A stretch of 64,000 bases of DNA, taken from the NCBI GenBank assembly GCA_947044365.1, contig OX345636.1, positions 48,276,896 to 48,340,895 of the forward strand, written 5' to 3'. The translations under genes and the position numbers were made by a program. The notes under the pieces were generated by a model. It made no database searches and was not told the origin of the DNA. It was given only the letters and a program-made list of their open reading frames with translations. Positions 11,093-25,600 of this stretch are shown one piece after another. Each line of letters starts with the position of its first letter. Position 1 is the stretch's first letter. Origin of the DNA: Petrosia ficiformis. Taxonomy: Eukaryota; Porifera; Demospongiae; Haplosclerida; Petrosiidae.

Positions 11093-12987
11093 ATGAAGAA
11101 AAAATACCGTTATGTCAAAGCTGTATTAATCATTACAATATCTATCTTTGGTGTAATGCAGTTATATTATTCTACTCACAAACCATTAAAAGATCTCACA
11201 TTTGCTGTAGACCGGTTACAGCCTCTTCACCCTCTTTCAGAGATCTGTCAACCATTGCAGACAATACACGTGGCTTTTGTTGTTGATAACTGTAATCATT
11301 TGACTATACTTCTCAAGAGTTTATTGATGGATCGTAGTTGTCCCTTGCATTTTCATTTCCTTACAAATGCAACAGATCACTTGATACTAAAAACACTTTT
11401 CAATACATGGCAATTTCATTACGTTAACTACAGTTTCTATCCTTTGGAGAGCTTCACCCGGACTGCAATGTTGTTTTCTGACAAAAGCTACTCTGCTGTG
11501 TTTCATAGAATGAAATTAACATTTCCATCAATACGTCTTTCATCAGTGGACACCGTTATTGTTCTTGATACTAATATTGTCATTTATTTCGATATACATG
11601 AGTTATGGACTGTATTTGAAACACTAAAAACAGAAAATAAAGTGTTTTCTGCATTTAAAAAGTCTGGTGTTTGTAAAAACCTTCAACATTTTGAGGATTG
11701 CTTTGAGACCAATGTAATACTGTTTGATTTACAATCAATGAGGGAGAAGAATATAATTGTCGAATACTGAACAAATGTATAATCATTGGTCATATGAGTT
11801 ACCACTACGTGAATGGAATGTTCAGTTGATTGGATCACATGACACAAAATGTGATCAAAATTATCGTATCATTCAATATCAATCTATAAATGATTTGAGA
11901 GCAAACGTTGCACAGAATCTATCATTGAATAAAATATTGGAATATGACAACTATATTTACTACAATACTTGTTAATAGATCGTGATATAATATTAGAGAG
12001 GACTGTACGAGAACATGACTTAACAACTTACAAGGATGTGTGCAATAACTTGAAAGAACAGTCTAAGAAAAATTTTATAACTCATCTTTTTTTCTATGGT
12101 ACACCATACAGTTCAGTGGATGAGTATGATGTTACTCTTGTTACTCAGTTGACTATGAACAGAATACATGTATTGCACAAGTTACTTAATCATTGGAATG
12201 GCCCTGCTAGTATCACTGTGTATGGCAGTGAATCAGAAAAATGGAACTTTATGCAATACTTGAACGCCTATAGTGTATTAGATGGAAGACCAAATGTAGT
12301 GATACATGTTGTGTATATAAACGAAATGGCTACTATTATCCTATTAACTACTTAAGAAATACAGCTCTAAGTACAGTTGAAACACCATATGTCTTCCTTA
12401 CTGATCTAGATTTCTTGCCCTCTTATAATCTTTACTCTCACCTCAAAAAGGCAGCTGAATTATTAATGACAGTAACACAACAGAGAGCATTAGTTGTGCC
12501 TGCATTTGAAGCTATGGAGAAAAACACTATTTTTCCGACAGATAATGCCATGCTACTAAAACAGATGAAAGAATTATTTGTCCGTCTTTTTCATCTGTAT
12601 TTTGAAGGAAACACTCCTACAAATTACAGAAAATGGGTCGAGGCATCCAATCCATATGTAACGAGGTGGGTTAAGGATTATGAGCCCTATGTACTAGTCA
12701 GGAGTAATGTAGTGAGATATATACGCTTTATGGGATATGGATTCAATAAAATCAGTCATATTGCTGAACTGAAAGCACAAGGTTATGAGTTTGTTGTCCT
12801 ACCAGACCCATACTTAATTCACTATCCTCATTCTCATTCTGAGTATCGTTTGCAGATAACAGGATTTTTAAAGCAGTGCATGAAGCACATGTATGTGAAG
12901 ACTTTCTTTGACGAATTGTGTGCAAAATATGGACGTGATAGCATAAAGTCTGATAAGAAAGCAAAGATTAAGAATGTTTGCTTATAA
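11093..12987 (+). pseudogene. LARGE-like bifunctional glycosyltransferase, frameshifted
   Basis: The reading begins MKKKYRYVKAVLIITISIFG, a type II signal anchor. A GT8-like domain follows (VDTVIVLDTNIVIYFDIHELW), then a GT49-like domain (TPYVFLTDLDFLPSYNLY, LVVPAFEAMEK, YEFVVLPDPYLIHYPHS). LARGE enzymes build the xylose-glucuronate polymer on dystroglycan in the Golgi. Three frame changes (about 11750, 11970 and 12330) break the coding region, and it has no introns. The GT8 metal-binding DxD is DTN here; the GT49 DLD is intact. Possibilities are a retro-pseudogene, a decaying gene or assembly error; three independent shifts favour decay. It converges with the RUN/SH3 gene. Confidence 0.8.
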
Positions 12988-13884
12988 CTTATTAATCTTA
13001 CATTAGATGTATTTATACCATTTTTATAGTTTTAGCTATTTAGTTATTAAATTGTTGATTGAATTCATGCCCACAGACCTGTTGAGAATAAATACCATAA
13101 AAACTGATTGGTTGTTCAAACCAATTTCCTAGGTTATATGAATTCCATATGCTTAATATTTTCATTATGTTCTATATGAAGTAGCCAATACTATATTTCT
13201 AATTGAAAATGCAGTTTACTTTCCATTATAAACATGTTTATTATGTCCCTAATAGGAAGCAGATGTATACTATACTATTTGACAGAAATTTAAAACAACA
13301 TTATGTTTCTAATGGATAGTACATCTGTATAATCACGTTTATAACAAGTATTCTTTATTATGGGATGTACTTTATACTAGATGAAGATGAACTTGTAATC
13401 ATGACCTTGCAAGAAAAGAAATCAGCATTGATTTATACTGTCTCAAGAGGAATTGAAACTCGTGTAACCAAATGAGGGTTTAAATAACCATTACTTTTTA
13501 CAGCGTATGATTTAATATAATTATGTGAAACACCAGCTCCCAAGGGCAAAGCTTGAGTTTCAGTAACTGACAACTATATTATGAATGACTAATCAGCCCC
13601 ATAGTTGTTATAATGAATGCAGCTGTTTACATTGATCAAATGTGCAAAATTCAACACTTCATAATTAAAAAAAAAGTCATCTACTACATACACATGTATA
13701 AAGTGAATATGTGAAAGTATGTTAATCTTTATTTGCTAATTTTTTTTACAAATGTGATTCAACATTCATACCACACAATGACATCTTAAAAAGCACACAC
13801 ACACACACACACACATATACACAAATGAACAAACACAAGTAAAAGATCATTGTTCAACAATCAAAACTGTTTTTTTATTTAATG
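12988..13884. other. Convergent intergenic region
   Basis: AT-rich sequence between the LARGE-like pseudogene and the stop of the RUN/SH3 gene. It holds a (CA)n run at about 13793-13815. No ORF or RNA gene is seen. Confidence 0.5.
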
Positions 13885-14050
13885 TTACACATTTTTAACA
13901 TAGTTTGTTGGTACTATCCCTGACTCGTCACCTCTGGTACAAAACAGCCAGTCTTGATCAATCTTTTCCTTAACAAGAAGTGTTTCCCCTCTTTTAAAGG
14001 ATAATTCTTTTTCTTCTTCTCCAAGACAATCAAATATTGCTTGGACATAC
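13885..14050 (-). CDS. RUN/SH3 gene exon 24: SH3 domain and stop
   Basis: Encodes YVQAIFDCLGEEEKELSFKR, then DWLFC and GIVPTNYV, the ALYDY-, ELSF-, W- and PxNY-type signatures of an SH3 domain. Ends NYVKNV and TAA. The first base completes the Trp codon begun in exon 23. Confidence 0.9.
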
Positions 14051-16653
14051 CTTTAATGGGAGGAAGAAGATATGCAGTACTTAGATATAGTACTTAGTAG
14101 TATTACATATTACTAGTAATTTAATGCAACCATTCACACTTTATGATGTGGTACTCAGCAAACTAAAACACTTAACTGATATCATTACATATATAGACAT
14201 ACATGTAAAACAAGATTTCAGACAGTAAGACAGTAAGTATATTTAGCTATTAAATTTACATGTACATGTACATGTAGGTCTAAATGTATCTTCATTAATT
14301 AAGAAGTGAATAGTCAGTTTCCAGGCATAATTATACAATTGGTGTTGTTGCCATTAAAATTCTGACATTTTGCACAGGAAGCCAACAAAATGTTATACAA
14401 GAAAACTACACATGATGTAATACGTTACTTCACATAACAATTTTGTTGGCTTCCTGTACTAAATGGCAAAATTATGAGTATATAAAAGAGAGAGTACTAC
14501 TTTGCGAATATTATAACAAAAGTACTGATTATCTTAGAGCAGGGTGGTCAAGGTTATAGCACGAAGCCACGAACTATCTCTCTTTTGTGATGCCTGAATT
14601 CATACATGTACAGTATATAATTACAATCATAAAAATTCAATTACAATTACACTTTCAATTATATCACTTCAGAGAATATCATTTGAATTTCATTTATAAG
14701 GATAATTATAATTGCAATTACAATTACTGAGTGATTTCATTGGCTTAAAATTAAAATTGAATTACTAAATACTAACTGTAACTACAATGTATATGTAAAT
14801 CAATCAGTATTACACCTAAAAACATTAAGTTCTGAAAAAGAGCATCACTTAAAAAACAACGCTCTGGTCTAAACATTTTCCAGATATGGTGAAAATCCTC
14901 TCCACTGGTGCTAATGATGGTGGAAAGGCTTAATAATGTGTTTAAGAATTGAAGTAGATCTTGCAGCTATTATGAGAGCAAAAAATGGGCAACTGACACC
15001 AAGTGACTGAACTTAAGAATATATTGACAAGTAATGTTTGTAGCTGCGATTAACAACATTTTCACAATAACAGAAGTTATAGAACAAAGAGATGAAAAGG
15101 AGCAGCTGTAATTTTGATAATGCCATGCCAGCTTGGATAATAAGCACACAAAACTGCTGGTGTGTGTAACTGCAGTACATCTTTATGACTTGTACTTAAA
15201 TGACATTACAAATACAATTATAATTACAATTATATTGTTCTTAACTGACATACATGTACATGTATGTATCATTTATGATTACACAACTCTAGCTGTAATT
15301 GTTAATTGAATTAGAATTACGATTGTAATTAAACCCAGGTCTGGTATACATGCACATGTACATTGTGTGTCAATAAACGTCACCATACAGTATAGTATTT
15401 ACACACTTGTTTCGTTTCTGCACTACAGTAGTATTACAGTAGTTAACCCTCGCCTCAGTAGAGGACATAAAAAAGTTAACGTTTCGTAATCGTTCTACGA
15501 TCGTTTTCTAGACAGAGGACCAAAATCATGCTCCGTTAGCTGCAAGAAAGCAGCAAGGCGAGCGTTTGAAAGTGTAAGTAGTCCCCGGCGACGTCCATAT
15601 TTCGTGTTCATGTGGTTTCTTGTTGATATGCGCATGTGCAAAGACTGCTTTAACGGTTTCAATCGTTTTTAAAAACGATTATAATCGTAAAAACAATTCT
15701 AAATCGTAAAAACGAAACGAATCAGAGAACGATCGTAGAACGATTACGAAACGTTAACTTTTTTATGTTGTCTACTGTAGGTGGAGTGGAGGGTTACTGT
15801 AATCTGGTGTTCTGTCTGTCTGTCTATCTGTCTGTGTATGAACAAAATTCTGGAGAACTAACAACATTGGGACTTCGATTGAGCTACTATAAGATGCGAA
15901 ATTATACAATGATCAAAATAATAATTTTTGCATTTTCTAATACCTTTCAGTTATAAAGTTATGACATTTTTTACAACTCACGATTGCCGTTTCACGACTT
16001 TCAAGACTCTGGTAGCAAACACGTATATGGAAACATAACTCATCTTGTTTGAAGGCTATCACTGTCAAATCACAGCTTAAAATAAAGTACAGTTGAAGTA
16101 CATGTAGTGGCTGCTACAACGTCAAGCTGGCTCTAAGCTTTCTGCTCAATTTTTAGCTCCACTTATTCATTTCATGCACGTGGTTGAAGCCAAAAAACTG
16201 TTTTATTAAGGTACTGCACTTGAGGAATTTTGTACTCTTGCTATGACTGGTGTGTTAGTTGTAACACACACACATACATGTATATGTAATTATTATCTGA
16301 GTATAATAATCATTATAACAGTCAAGTATAGTCTGCGATTATTACATTGTATTTTGTTGTTAGTAGTCATTCTTGTTTCCCAATCCCACTTGTGGCGAGG
16401 GTTCTGCACTGTGAGTGCATTCATTTAACAGTAGTTGGTGTATTTGTCAATTGAACACCACAGTAGTGATACAGTAATTATTACACTATACTGACAGTAG
16501 AACTAAGGTAATTACTGTACTGTATGGTGATTTTTTATTGACAAATACTGTAATATTACAATGTGTATATACATTGTACAATTGCACATGTAACCAGTAT
16601 AGTATTAATGTGTAGCTAAATCCTATAATTATACATGATGTTATCGGAGATGT

Positions 16654-16696
<43 letters not shown>

Positions 16697-19600
16697 CACC
16701 TGAGGCAATGGAAAAATGAAAATGAGAGTTGCCTCAGGTGGGATTCGAACCCACGACACTCTGTAACCCGGACAGATGCTCTACATGTATATGTATACAA
16801 GAACATATAGTACAGTTATTACTCATTAGTTTCATTTCCACACTACAGTAGTTTAACAGTACATGTAGTTTTAACAATAATTGGTATACTTGTCAATTGA
16901 ACACCACAATAGAGTAATTACATGTACTATACTGTACTACAGGGCTGACGAATTATATTGATTTTGCGATAAATCACGATCTTTTCAAATAATCGTGATT
17001 ATGATGCCATGCATTACAGCATCGCGATGTCACCAAGTGTCTACTGCGCATGCGCTCTATTGCAAACAACCACATGTGACCATTGATGTGTTGGAAAATG
17101 GAGTCCAGTGACAATATACATGTATAACTTTTGCCATTAAAACGTGCAAAAGCTTCGTTTGGAATCACTCAAGCTACATGTAGGAAGGAAAGATAACTGA
17201 AGCTGATAAGAAAGCAAACACTCAGTAAGCTACATGTACATGTACATGTATGTTCTGATAATTTCACTTATATTAACATATGGAATGATCTGGAAGAATC
17301 ACACAGGAGTTTCATCAGGCTATAAAGCCAGTGATGAATCTAATGGTGTTACTAGTCATACTGTGTACAGTAAAATGCCTTGCCTTCTCCCAGAAAATGT
17401 AAATATGTCGGTGTTTTCAGCAGATAATAGATTAATAGAACAATACAACAATAGTTATTCTACGTTTATTTTCAATTTCATTTAGAGAATAAATCCCAAT
17501 AGGTACTCAACTTTTCATAAATTTAAAGTTTGTCAATATATCCTGTATTGGATTATGTAAATGTATACCATAATCATGATATAATCGAAATTACTATCAA
17601 TAACCGTGATGCCGAAAAAATCACAATTGCTCAGCCCTACTATTACTGACAGTAGAACTAAGGTAATAACTGTCACTTTTTATTGACATACATGTACATG
17701 TATATTGTACATGTACTTGCATAAACATAGAAAACAGACAAAGTAAATACCATTCAGAATCATGTTGTGGAGGGTCTGGAGATATTACAGGAACTATGGG
17801 TGAAGAAGTCGGGGGAGGAGGTGGTGAGGAAATAATTTGTTTAGGTGCTCCAGTGATTGCTCCTCCCACATTCAAATTGGCAAGGCTGTATAAAAAATGA
17901 ATGTTCAATACAAGAGAGTCATTGAAAGAAACATTAATTCATGTACATGTACATCAACTAAAAACTGTACTAAAAGCCAATATGTGACCTAATTTGGGAA
18001 ATCACACTTGTGGTACATAATATGTTAGAACAAATGCTTACATGCACATACTTCAAACACTTATATTGTACTATTTGGCAATTTATACAGGAAGCCAACT
18101 ACCTTTGGTATCTAGGAGAAGCATTGACTGGTCTTCCTGGATACCTAATTTCATTGGCTGTCCAAAATGATTGCATAGCAAGTAAATGCTAAATTCTATA
18201 AATCAAGCTGAAAGAGGAAAGTTACAAAATGCTGGTAGTCACTCCAGGGCTACTGACGTCAGCCACCAGTGGTCTAACCACTGAGCTACGACAACCAGAC
18301 AACCATCAGCACTTCACAATCCTCTACATGTACATGTACATGTATATGCTGCACAAGTTTTACTGAATGCTTCAGTCGTGCACTAGGCAGCAAGTTTTTG
18401 AAGGTAAGCATTTGTTCAAAACTATTATGCACAACATTATTTTGTGGTATTTGCAAATTGGCTCACATATTTTACTAAGGGTCTAAGGGTCTCAAGTTTA
18501 TAAAATTACATGTACTGTACATGTACATGTACATGTATAATCACATAATATATTATAATGCCAGTGATGATTGCAAATGTTTATTTATTTATTTAGACAG
18601 AAATTGTAGTTTCTACAAATTGCTTTCCTCTTTTAGCAGCTCCCATGTATGTGTTCTTTTTGGTTAATTGACAAAGCCGATATGACTACTTAAAAATGCA
18701 TGAGACACAAGAATAATTGTAAATACATGTATAATTATATTAACAGCTGAACAATAGGGATGGTCCATTAGGCCATATAAAATTGGCCCCATAATTACAG
18801 TTCCTATTTTCATAATGTAAACAATTCTAATAATGTACATGTATTACATATGCACAAGTGTAGGCTGATTTCTTATTTAAATTTATAAATTAATTGTACC
18901 TTGATGTCAGTTTCTTGAACCACATAGAACTACCTCTTCCCTCGGATGAACTATTAATAGTAATAGTAGGTAATAGTCTATTAGATGTGGTGTGATGTTT
19001 GAATGTCCCTGTGGAAAACATACCAAAGATGATAAGACAAACATGGAGAGAGAAATGTACATGTGCAAGAGGAAGAGGTAATGAAAACAAAAAGAAGTTC
19101 ACAAAGATGAGATGGAAGATAAGACCATGAGAATATGCAAGAAGGTGAACGAAATAGAGAAGCTACAGAAAGTGAGAGAAAGATAAGTTAACGGAAAGAA
19201 CAGGAGGACAAGACATGAAGAAGTAATTAATTATTACATTTGTTCCTACAACTGAGCATATACATGTATGTATAGTATACTACAAGTGCATTTCATTTTT
19301 GATTACTATGAGACAGGGATGTGGAAATAGTGAGCCAACTGATGGACATTTTGACCTATTTTCATCACTCTTGTCCTACTCCCCATATAATTTTTGTATA
19401 TAGTTTGGTTTCAATTTATCAGACATTCACTAGATTTATTGGACAATGTCCTGCATGACTGGCTGTTTCCACACCACTGTTTATTAGTAACAGTAAACAG
19501 TAAATGAAACTACAAATTTTGAAATGATTTTTGACATGATATGAATGTCTAACAAACAAATGTACAATCAGTATACATGTACATGTATCTACATGTACAT

Positions 19601-22600
19601 GTGTAATCCACATTATTGATGGGCTTGTGATAGATGGTAGTAATTAATTACTACTCACAAGACACATGTAAAAACAATACATGACTTTAGTAAAGACAAT
19701 ACATGTACATGTACATGTACCTTCAACAGGTGGATGATCATAACTTGGATTAATGATAGATGTAGGAGCAGCATCAGTTGTTCTCTGTCCTGTTTGAGCC
19801 TCCTAAAACAAACAATACATAAACTAAAGCTACATGTATGATGTATCACAAATATGCATGTACATGTACATATATCACAAGTATACATGTACATGCACAT
19901 GTACATATATAACAAGTATACATGTACATGTACATATATCACAAGTATAATTACAAGTGTACATGTATATACATACATTGTATATCACAAGTATACATGT
20001 ACATGTACATATATCACAAGTATACATGTACATGTACATATACAATGTATCACAAGTATACATGTATATAATTACAAGTGTACATGTACATGTACATATA
20101 TCACAAGTGTGTAAGTATATGTGTCACAAGTGAACATTACAAGTATACATGTACATATATCACAAGTATACATGTATATAATTACAAGTGTACATGTACA
20201 TACATCACAAGTATACATGTATATGATTACAAGTGTACATGTACATATATCACAAGTATATATGTATATGATTACAAGTGTATATGTACATATATCACAA
20301 GTGTATGTGTACATGTGTATACATGTATGTGTCACAAGTGAATATGTACATGTATTACAATTATACATTTATATGACCACAAGCTAGTGTACATGTGCAT
20401 GTACAATGTATCACAAATACATGTGTATAGATGTAAGTGTACATGCACATGTACATGGTACACAGAGCATGTACATTGTGTACTTCTATTAACTTTTTTT
20501 TAGCAATTGCTTACAAAAATACATGAAAAGACATGAAAATACATGTACAATTTGTACATTAGTGTATACATGTATAACAATGATGACCACTTTTAGTTAT
20601 TATAGTTATAGTACATGTACATTGTATGTCTAGTTTCTCACAATTTAGCAAAAGGAGTTTTAGTTATAGTTAACTAAAATAACACTACTGTGTTGTACAC
20701 GTACATGTATATTAATTCTATCGCTCAAATAGTAATACAGTGTTTATTTGATATTTATTTGTTAGAGCAAGTATAAGGACTATTTACATGTACATGTACA
20801 TACTCTGACTATGGGAAAGTGTATGGGACTTGGAATTGGACTGGGAATGGGACTGGGAATGGGACTTGGAACTGGACTGACACTTCTACTGCCTCCTCCA
20901 TTGGGAGCGAGTTCAGATGATGGTTTTACTTCAAACGAGATACTAAGTTGAAATGGAATAAACGACATGGGTTGAAGAGATAAGAGAATCTCATCATATA
21001 GCTTCTGATATGTTAAGTCTCCTGTAGATACTAGTTGAATAAGAGATCCCGGATTGTAGTACTTCTTAATGGTATCTAAAGGAGGAGGTTAGAGAGGAGA
21101 TAAGAGCAAGGAGAGGAGGGCAGTGACAGTGTCACATGACACAATGTCACAGACTCACAGTGTCACTGTCAGGTATTCATTATACATGTAGTTATAGAAT
21201 GTGCACACAGTCTATTGATGAAATACACTCTAGCATGAGGATAGCTTAGTGCTTGGATATTATTTCAGTAATAGACTATATCAGCATTTTATAAGTGATT
21301 TATAGCTTTGGTGTACGTAATTAACTGCACATGTGTGATACTGTTACCATAGTTACAGCATCTACCACTATGCCAGGAAACTGAGCTGGGAAGTTACATG
21401 TATAAACACGTCTATAATTTCCAATATATAACACATAGCAAATATGGTAACAGGCTATAAATAAACATAATGGGAAGAGGTTAGAAAGAAGATGCGGGAG
21501 GATAGTGACTATGTCACTCACAAGCAGCTATATATTAATTATAATTATGGAATACTATAATTACAATACATGATATACTATAATTACAATACATGATATA
21601 CTATAATTACAATACATGATATACTATAATTACAATACATGATATACTATAATTACAATACATGATATACATGTACATGTACATGTACATTACAATACAT
21701 GGTGGAGCAAATATAATTAATTGCACTACACATGTAGCATTTTAACCCTTAGAGGACTGATGTCACATACATGTACATGTGTGTGTATATGTGACATTTG
21801 ACCTTCACACAGTTGGGGGTGCGTTCCTAGCGTTATGAAGCACTCCAAGTGTTTGTAATTGGTATCAGGATAAGCCCATGAAAATGGCTAAAAAAGGTTG
21901 AGGGTTTTTTGACTGTTCTCTGCCCTAAATATCGAGTATGGAGGGGAATTGTAAAGGGGTGCAGCCCCTCATTGTCCACATAATTTGGGGATTCAGTGTC
22001 ATTGCCCACACTACCCGAGACATTTCTTTTGCTGTGAAACCCGATATCATAGGTATAGCTGGTGCCAACATGCATGGGTTGTTTTGTTTGCCCCAGTTGC
22101 ACTCAAAAGAGGGAGAACACTGCATTTGAAATAATCCTATGAAGCACTTGGAGACTTTCAAATCCCGGTAAGGATGTTGCTAGAAGTAGTACACCATGCC
22201 AAAAAAGTTTGAGGTGCATAAAGTGAATGGTGGCCAAGATATCTGCAGCAAAGTCACCATGTAGTGTGGAAATGAAACTAATGAGTAATTCTGTACTGTA
22301 TGGTGACTTTTTATTGCCAATTGGTGTACTTGTCAATTCAACACCACAGTAGTGATACAGTAATTGCTATACTACACTGACAGTAGAACTAATGTAATTA
22401 CTGTTACTGTATGGTGACATTTTACATATACTGTATACATGTATGTTTAATGAAGATAAATAGTATAAAAACAGTGGGAGAAGAAAACAAACCTTTGAAA
22501 AGTGGAAGGTCGGATAGCCACTGTATAAAAACTCCACGAGATATTGACAAACAAACAAAGGCACGAAATCTCATGTGATTATTGATGAGTCGAGTTTCTC

Positions 22601-25600
22601 CTTTGATGGCTTTTAGAATACGAGAATCAATAGTGGCATAAATGGAAGAGGAAGAGGAGGAATAACAGTTGAGACCTGTTGAGGAAGAAAGAAGATCGGA
22701 GAGGAGAAGAACAGGAATGGAGGATGTAGAATATGAGAAGAAGGAAGAGGTAGAGGAGACAGAAAGATTTGAAAGGAGAAAATACAAGGAGTAAAGTGAA
22801 AAGGAAATGTACTTAATGTAGTCACTTGAGTGGTCTTTGGACAACAAATATAACCACTATAATTATGTACATGTATCAGGTTATCACTGATCAGATATTG
22901 TAACAATGGTCTTTGTTAAATTTTTTGGGTAAAATTAAAGCTGTGCCATAAAAAACCTCTACTGTACATTTATAAGACTTATAAAGTTATAATATATTTA
23001 GTGTTTATAAGTATTCATTGCTTTTATTTTTGTTTTATCATGTTACAAAACTTTCTGTTCTTGCCTAAAACCCTAACTTCTATCTTGATTTTAATAGTAA
23101 TTATTAAATATTAATTAAACGCACTACTACATGTACATGTATATATGATCATACAGTGTATATATATATCATTCTAGTTTACCTTCTTGACAAAATGAAT
23201 TAATCACTTTCCACACGTCATGTTGAATAAGACCAACCAGTTTAGGTAACTTCAGACCATCCATTAAAAGAGATGCAACAGCAGAACAAAACCTACCTCT
23301 GATCATGTGACCTGTAGGAGAATAATTAATAAGTGGATTTTAGCAAATTAAGCTACATAAGAACTACATGTATTTTCATTGCTAGTGATCTAGTGATATT
23401 ATCAATTAATTAAAGTAGAATTCCATTGAGTTGAAATTTACATTTTGGCCTGAGTGTATGTGTACTTTAGGTTATGACACACACACACACACTCACACGA
23501 CACACACATGCAAACAACTGGTCATACATGTATATGTATTAATTTTATACATAATCTTGCAAGTACATGTACATGTACATGTACATGTACACGTGTATTA
23601 TAACACATATTGATAATGAATACATGTACATCAAGTACACTGTGTAAACTGATAACGAGGGAAGAATGATAGATACGAGTTCCATGAATAATGATAATGA
23701 GTACATCAAGTAAACTGATAATGAGGGAAGAATGACTTCCATGAATTATAACAAAAATAATTATATAGCCTCTACTAATATCAGTAAGTACAAGCCAAAC
23801 CATACTTTATATTAATTAATATGAGAGTTAATACAGTGTGAACAAACGCAAGTTAAAACAACTAAACAATTTTTACTACATCATGTCTACATGTACATGT
23901 ACGTATTTACTTTATATGGTATGGCATACATGTATTATGGTCAATATTGATGTCATAGTTATTCTTAATACAGTGTAACTGGTATAAATACAGACAAATA
24001 AACAGACAAACTATTATAAATCTTTTCTATCCTACAGGACTGGTAACTGTTGAGCTAATATCTTGAGGATAACTGAACTGAAAGAAATAAATGAAGACTC
24101 TTTTTGTTCTAGTATTACTTATTACCATAGAATGGAACTACTGTAGTGCTGCTGTTGTGAAAGGTAATATAATGTATATACACATGTACTATACATGTAC
24201 ATTAGCAAAGGATGATAATTTTATTACTAGTACTAACTTAGTCATATACATGTACATGTAGCTTTACACTTTTGTTGTTAATCTATTATGTAGTAATCAG
24301 CACTGCATGGTAAGTGTAGATCAACACTAGATTTGACTTGTATCCAATGTTACGATTATGATAAATTATTTGGTAACTCCTCTATTGTACACTGTCTTAT
24401 AAATACATACATGTAAAGTAGTAATAACATTGCTTTGTGTTTCATGTTCCTGTTGCAGGGATAAACTATATGTACTCATGAACAAACCAGGATAAAATGA
24501 GCTAAAAAAGATTTATACATGTATGTATGTACATGACTACATGTACATGTATATACATGTACATGTAGCTTTTTAAATTTATTCTGATACAGTTTTGATT
24601 CGAGATATAATTATTATTATCAATTGAATAGGTAATAATCATGACGTTGTTGAACGTGCTCTCGACTCTACTACATCTACAGGAGATACTACTACTACTA
24701 ATAATAATAATAGTGCTATACATGTATTAAGTCATTATGTTGATTTCTTGAGAGGTAGAGATGGTCGTGATGGTTTAACAGGACTAGCTGGTAAAGATGG
24801 TGACAAAGGAGAGAAGGGAGACAAAGGAGAGAAGGGAGACAAAGGCGAACCAGGACCAGCTGGAACAATGGGTCCAAGGGGAATGGCTGGACCTCCTGGA
24901 ACATCTGCATCAACTACCGGAGGAGCTTTATACACAAGATGGGGAAAAACCACATGTCCAGGTACTCTTGGAACTGAACTAGTGTATTCTGGTTTAGCTG
25001 CTGGTAGTCGAAACACTCATTCAGGTGGTGGAGCAAATTATCTTTGTTTACCAAAAACACCAGAGTACCTTATTAGTGGACTTCCCCAAAATACATATTA
25101 CTCGTACTTGTATGGTACAGAATACGAAAATCCTCTTTTTACAACAGATGATTACAACGTTCCATGTGCTGTTTGCTATACTTCCAAACGTTCATCAAAA
25201 TTAATGATTCCAGCCAGACTATCATGTCCCACCTCATGGACTGAGGAATATGAAGGATACCTGATGACTGAAAAATATAACAATGACAGAAATGCAGCTT
25301 ATGAATGCGTAGACAAGAGTGGAGAAACCGTATCTGGTAGTTCTGCTAGTGTTATTGGGGCATCATTCTATCATGTTGTAGCTACATGTTATGGTCTACC
25401 CTGTGCTCCATATGTTACTACAAAAACAATTACCTGTGTGGTGTGTACTAAGTGATGTATCTGATGATGTGGAATTGAAGTTTATTAAAATTAATGACAT
25501 TTCTAAATGAAGTATTAAATGTTTTGTTATTGTTTTCTTTTATAAAGTAAATTATAAATTAATTTTTGACTTGTAAAAAATTTGTGGTTAGATTTGAAAC

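Larger units (their letters stand above)
14051..17750. other. Intron 23 with nested transposons
   Basis: Holds an inverted repeat at 14367-14473 (AGGAAGCCAACAAAAT and complement), AATTAC-rich tracts (14609-14770, 15200-15340), MITEs at 15456-15777 and 16430-16540, a SINE and a terminal-inverted-repeat element at 16941-17641. No additional exon is supported. Confidence 0.5.

Noticed and set aside
15765..15956. 63-codon ORF (CLSVYLSVYEQNSGELTTLG)
   Set aside because: Lies across a MITE end and repetitive CTGT tracts; no family recognised.
22676..22847. Extension of exon 19 upstream (Ser/Leu-rich open stretch)
   Set aside because: It is the polypyrimidine tract before the acceptor CCTCAACAG; the in-phase join to exon 18 requires the shorter exon.
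23431..23613. Small ORF with Thr-His repeats near a CA microsatellite
   Set aside because: Encoded by CA and TACATG repeats.
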